Position numbers and translations under genes: made by a program. From Nonomuraea helvata (GTDB lineage: Bacteria > Actinomycetota > Actinomycetes > Streptosporangiales > Streptosporangiaceae), in NCBI RefSeq assembly GCF_039535785.1, contig NZ_BAAAXV010000001.1, positions 1,674,001 to 1,738,000 on the forward strand: DNA of 64,000 bases. Reading direction: 5' to 3'. Below the pieces are notes generated by a model, which saw nothing but the letters and a program-made list of their open reading frames with translations, searched no databases and had not been told where the DNA came from. The stretch's first letter is position 1; the number at the start of each line of letters is the position of its first letter. Below are positions 61,037 through 64,000 of the stretch, one piece after another.

Positions 61037-63200
61037 TCCGGTGGACCGCCGGCCTGACACGGTGTTCCAGGAGGAGCAGCGCGATGTCGTCGGCGTGCTG
61101 ACTGGTGTGCGGGGCATGATCGAGGAGCGTCCTGCCGAGCTGCTCGATGCCCGGGGAGCCGTAGACCAGGTGGCCCGCCAGGTTGGCGATGGCATGGTCC
61201 AGGTCTACGCCGGGCGTCTCGACGAGGCCGTCGGTGTACAGGGCGAGGAGGGCGCCAGGGGGGAAGGGCACCTGAAGCGTGGAGTAGTCGGCGTCGGGGT
61301 CGACGCCGAGCAGCAGGCCGGCCGGCACGTCGATGATCTCGGCGGGCATGTTGGGCGGCCGCAGCAGCGGCGGAGGGTGCCCGGCGCTGGCCGCGCGGAG
61401 CGTGCGCAGCTGCAGATCGACGTAGACGAGCAGGCAGCTGGTGAACAGCTCGGTGTCCACGTCGATGAGCAGGCGGTTGGTGTGCTTGAGCACGTCGCCG
61501 GGGCTGGCGCCGGCGACCGCGTTGGCGTGGATGGCGGTGCGCACCTGTCCCATGAGGGCGGCCGCCGTCATGTTGTGGCCTTGCACGTCGCCGATGACCG
61601 CGGCGGCCGAGGTGTCGGTCAGGCGGATCAGGTCGTAGAAGTCGCCGCCGATGCCGACGCCGCGGGTGGCGGGCACGTACCAGGCGGCCACGGCGAGGCC
61701 CGAGATCTCGGGCAGGCTCCGCGGGAGCAGGGCCTTCTGCAGGGAGTGGGCGAGCCGGTCCTTGCTGTCGTACCGCAGGGCCCGGTCCAGGGCGTGGGCG
61801 ACCAGTCCCGCCAGGGCGGTGAAGGTGGCGCGCTCCTCGACGGTGAACGGGTGGGGCTCGTCGAAGGCGAGCAGGCAGATGCCGACGCCCTCGTCGTTGA
61901 CCTCCAGCGGCAGGCACGCCCAGGCGGCCATCCGGTCGCACTCCTCGGCCTGCGGGTATCTCCGGCGCAGCTCGTTCACGTCGGCGAAGAACGCCGGCTC
62001 ACCGGTCCGCGCGACGTCGCCGGCGGGCGTGCCCGGGGCGATGGGCAGGCCGTCGAGCCGTTCGAGGGCGTCCTGGCCGTAGCCGCGGGAGCCGATGACC
62101 CGCATCCTGCCGCCCTCGGCTATCAGGATCGCCATGGCCTTGACCTTGAACACCGGCATGACATGGTCGGCGGCCAGATCGATGATCTCCGGTACGCTCA
62201 GCGCCCGGGTCAGCGCCACCGCCAGCGGGAGAAAGCTGTAGAAGACCTCCGCCCGCGTGCGGGCCTCCCGGCCCGATTCGGGCTCGGTCATGTGGGCGGG
62301 GGCCTGCTGGCCCACGCCGAGGGGAGCGATCCGCAAGCTGATGCCGCACGGATCCGGATACATGCGGAACTCCATCATGCGGCCGTCGGGAGATCGGGCC
62401 ACGCACGAGGTCGCCCGCTGGCTGACCACGGCGCCGCGGCAGCGGTCCTCGAACAGGGGATCCTTCAGCCAGGGCGCCGCCTCCCACAGCGGCCTGCCCA
62501 GCAGGGCCGTCACGTCTCCGTCGAAAAGCTCGGCCGCCGCGGCGCTGACGAACGTGATGCGGCCCTCCAGATCCAGGGAGAGACAGCCCACGTGGAGCTG
62601 ATCGAGATAGCCGCAGACGACCGCCTCGGGATGTCGTTCGGGCCCTCGACGCGGCGCCGGAGCCAGGACGCGTGGTTCGCCGGCGAGGCTCGGCACGCGA
62701 TCGACCGACTGCTGGAGGATGGCGGCGATCTTGTCACTGGCCAAGATGAGGGCCTGCCTCTCGTGCGGGGCCAGATCGCAGGCGTGCGACTCCGGCCAGA
62801 TCAGGAGGAACACGCCCCACAGGCGCGAGCCGGTCATGATGGGGGCGGCGGCGATGGCGAAGGAGTACGGCGCGGCGAGCGCGGTCGCCGGGAAGCGCCG
62901 GGCGAGATCTTCGTGGTCGGGCACCCAGACCAGCCGGCGTTCTTGGGCGGCGGCCGCCACCGGGGTGCCGGCGTTCACCCTGACCCTGGTCCAGGGCTTG
63001 ACGATCTGGGCCGGCAGGCCGACCTCCACGTCCATGACGAGGACGGGTTCGGTTTCCGACAGGAGGTAGACGACGCCGATGTGGGCTCCGGACTCGCGTA
63101 CCGCCTGGAGGAGCACCTCATCCGCCTCGTACCCCTGCCGTGGCGCCGGATAATCCGCTCCACCCTGCGACAACGGTGCCGCATGCGAAGAAAAACCCAT
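61002..63200 (-). CDS. GAF/PAS-regulated SpoIIE-type (PP2C) protein phosphatase
   Basis: A 732-residue protein with ATG 63200 as the likely start. No ribosome binding site is seen, but TACGGT lies 6 nt upstream as a possible leaderless -10; the frame stays open up to 63380. Domains in order: GAF 1 (about 25-185), PAS (about 205-300, GCLSLDLEGRITFVSAAAAELF), GAF 2 (about 315-475) and the SpoIIE phosphatase (about 495-720; GIGGDFYDLIRL, AVIGDVQGHNMTAAALMGQVR, LYTDGLVETP, DDIALLLL). All metal-binding Asp residues are present. Such enzymes usually dephosphorylate anti-sigma antagonists in stress signalling; no sigma-factor gene is visible nearby. Confidence 0.9.
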   Translation of the reverse strand: MGFSSHAAPLSQGGADYPAPRQGYEADEVLLQAVRESGAHIGVVYLLSETEPVLVMDVEVGLPAQIVKPWTRVRVNAGTPVAAAAQERRLVWVPDHEDLARRFPATALAAPYSFAIAAAPIMTGSRLWGVFLLIWPESHACDLAPHERQALILASDKIAAILQQSVDRVPSLAGEPRVLAPAPRRGPERHPEAVVCGYLDQLHVGCLSLDLEGRITFVSAAAAELFDGDVTALLGRPLWEAAPWLKDPLFEDRCRGAVVSQRATSCVARSPDGRMMEFRMYPDPCGISLRIAPLGVGQQAPAHMTEPESGREARTRAEVFYSFLPLAVALTRALSVPEIIDLAADHVMPVFKVKAMAILIAEGGRMRVIGSRGYGQDALERLDGLPIAPGTPAGDVARTGEPAFFADVNELRRRYPQAEECDRMAAWACLPLEVNDEGVGICLLAFDEPHPFTVEERATFTALAGLVAHALDRALRYDSKDRLAHSLQKALLPRSLPEISGLAVAAWYVPATRGVGIGGDFYDLIRLTDTSAAAVIGDVQGHNMTAAALMGQVRTAIHANAVAGASPGDVLKHTNRLLIDVDTELFTSCLLVYVDLQLRTLRAASAGHPPPLLRPPNMPAEIIDVPAGLLLGVDPDADYSTLQVPFPPGALLALYTDGLVETPGVDLDHAIANLAGHLVYGSPGIEQLGRTLLDHAPHTSQHADDIALLLLEHRVRPAVHRIRGERPVEGRP

Positions 63201-63353
63201 ATAACGACCGTAAGAGGGCCGCGCCTGAGGCAAGAGACCCCATTGCCAGATCCTGGCCGCCAACTGGGTGGAAAATGGGCGATTTGCAATGTTCCACACA
63301 TGCCTCCCAGAATCTCCGCGTAACAATCTTGCAAAGGACTCTTCACCAGCTGT

Positions 63354-63398
63354 GTGTGACCGGTCACACTGTTGTCTCAATGATGTGACCGGTCACAT
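63354..63398. promoter_or_regulatory. Two perfect 16-bp palindromic operators
   Basis: GTGTGACCGGTCACAC (63354-63369) and ATGTGACCGGTCACAT (63383-63398) share the 14-bp core TGTGACCGGTCACA; their centres are 29 bp apart. They lie 56-100 bp before the start of the glycosidase gene. A possible -35 TTGTCT (63372-63377) and -10 CATATC (63396-63401) sit between and over them, so a bound repressor would block this promoter. The binder is unknown; a LacI-type regulator is likely from the shape and the central ACCGGT. Confidence 0.85.
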
Positions 63399-63453
63399 AT
63401 CCCGTTGGGCGTCCCCTTCGGCGAATCCGTCCTGCTGCAGGAGAGAATCACCC

Positions 63454-64000
63454 ATGCACCGACCCTCCGACGTCGTCACCGTCGACTTCGCGCAGCGCAC
63501 CGGCCCCGTCCACGGCGGAGCGACCGGCATGCTCTACGGCCTGTCGGACCCGGGGGTGCCGGGAGACGCCCTGCTCGCCGGCGCCCGGCCGCGCACCGTC
63601 GCGCAGAAGGCGCCGGACGGCGACCAGCACCCCAACGGCGACGCCCTCGCGATCGCGGACGGCTTCTTCGCCGCGGGCGGCGAGGAGATCGTCGTTTACA
63701 TGCAGGACGTCTACAGCCAGTGGCCCTACGAGAACCGCGGCATCGACGACTACCTCGCGAAGGTCGACACGATGGTCCGCAAGGTCGTCCGGGAGCGGCC
63801 GCACGACAAGGGCAGGTTCGTCTGGGTGCCCTTCAACGAGCCTGACGGCATCTGGTACCAGGACTGGGCGGCCGCCAAGGAGAAGTTCTTCAGCGACTGG
63901 CAGGTGGTGTTCGAACGCATCCGCTTGATCGACCGAGACGCCAGGATCGTCGGCCCGAACGAGGCCGACTACAACCCCGGCCGGCTGCGTGACTTCCTCA
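63454..64000 (+). CDS. Glycoside hydrolase-like protein, C-terminus beyond the window
   Basis: The first 182 residues of a larger protein, from ATG 63454 with AGGAGAG upstream. No signal peptide is seen. The start of a TIM barrel is readable: HGGATGMLYGLSDPGVPGDALLAG, EEIVVYMQDVYSQWPYEN and the acid/base-type motif VWVPFNEPDGIWY (Asn-Glu-Pro), as in clan GH-A enzymes such as GH39-like glycosidases. The second catalytic Glu would lie outside the window, so the family cannot be fixed. The double operator upstream indicates sugar-responsive control. Confidence 0.8.
   Translation, partial: MHRPSDVVTVDFAQRTGPVHGGATGMLYGLSDPGVPGDALLAGARPRTVAQKAPDGDQHPNGDALAIADGFFAAGGEEIVVYMQDVYSQWPYENRGIDDYLAKVDTMVRKVVRERPHDKGRFVWVPFNEPDGIWYQDWAAAKEKFFSDWQVVFERIRLIDRDARIVGPNEADYNPGRLRDFL

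Noticed and set aside
61002..63380. Start of the SpoIIE-type phosphatase at TTG 63380
   Set aside because: That start would lie between the two palindromic operators, and the first 60 residues have no domain; ATG 63200 is more plausible.

Overview
The window comes from a high-GC actinobacterium. The mix suggests the Streptosporangiaceae/Nonomuraea neighbourhood: a stand-alone rpoB with altered rifampicin-region residues, DesK/NarL-type two-component systems, Tat-exported sugar-uptake parts, a Ser/Thr kinase fused to WD40 repeats, a giant Rhs protein, and frequent GTG/TTG starts with ATGA-type overlaps. The genus is an inference, because no rRNA gene is present.

Region by region: (1) 1-2.7 kb, the N-terminal three quarters of an RNA polymerase beta subunit, running off the left edge. 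It has unusual residues in the rifampicin pocket and no rplJ/rplL upstream, so it is probably the second rpoB of this genome. (2) 2.85-13.4 kb, two kinase/regulator pairs, each divergent from a polytopic membrane protein. Between them lie a secreted 5'-nucleotidase-family enzyme, a decaying alginate-lyase-family pseudogene with an exact 10-bp tandem duplication, a secreted guanyl-type ribonuclease with its barstar-type inhibitor, and a small membrane protein. An orphan kinase-type ATPase domain follows. (3) 13.4-26.5 kb, a carbohydrate-utilisation locus: two ABC permeases, a lipoprotein binding protein, a 960-residue Tat-exported protein, a GH95-like and a GH43-like glycosidase and a hydrolase on the minus strand, with a 2-hydroxyacid dehydrogenase and a LacI regulator on the plus strand. 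Repeated ACCGGT-centred operators lie in the divergent promoter. (4) 26.5-34.2 kb, two secreted proteins, a kinase-WD40 fusion and a membrane-anchored beta-propeller protein.

(5) 34.3-45.6 kb, an exopolysaccharide-type cluster of tightly overlapping genes: a small anchored protein, GT4, GT4, GT2, a large polytopic protein, GT2, and an unusual glycosyltransferase-flippase fusion. Membrane-anchored GH16 enzymes flank it on both sides. (6) 45.6-56.3 kb, a low-GC junction with a truncated IS5-type transposase, then a lipoprotein translationally overlapped with a 2762-residue secreted LamG/Rhs protein. The C-terminal tip of the Rhs protein looks like a lysozyme/lytic-transglycosylase fold. I read this as a contact toxin with a cognate envelope immunity lipoprotein. 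(7) 56.3-61.0 kb, a phospholipid-turnover module: DUF1206-like membrane protein, phospholipase D-like enzyme, two PAP2 phosphatases and a diacylglycerol-kinase-like enzyme. (8) 61.0-64.0 kb, a GAF/PAS/SpoIIE-type phosphatase and a divergent glycoside-hydrolase-like gene (truncated by the window end), preceded by two perfect 16-bp palindromes.

No tRNA, rRNA or CRISPR array was recognised. Family names rest on reading motifs by eye; no database search was run.
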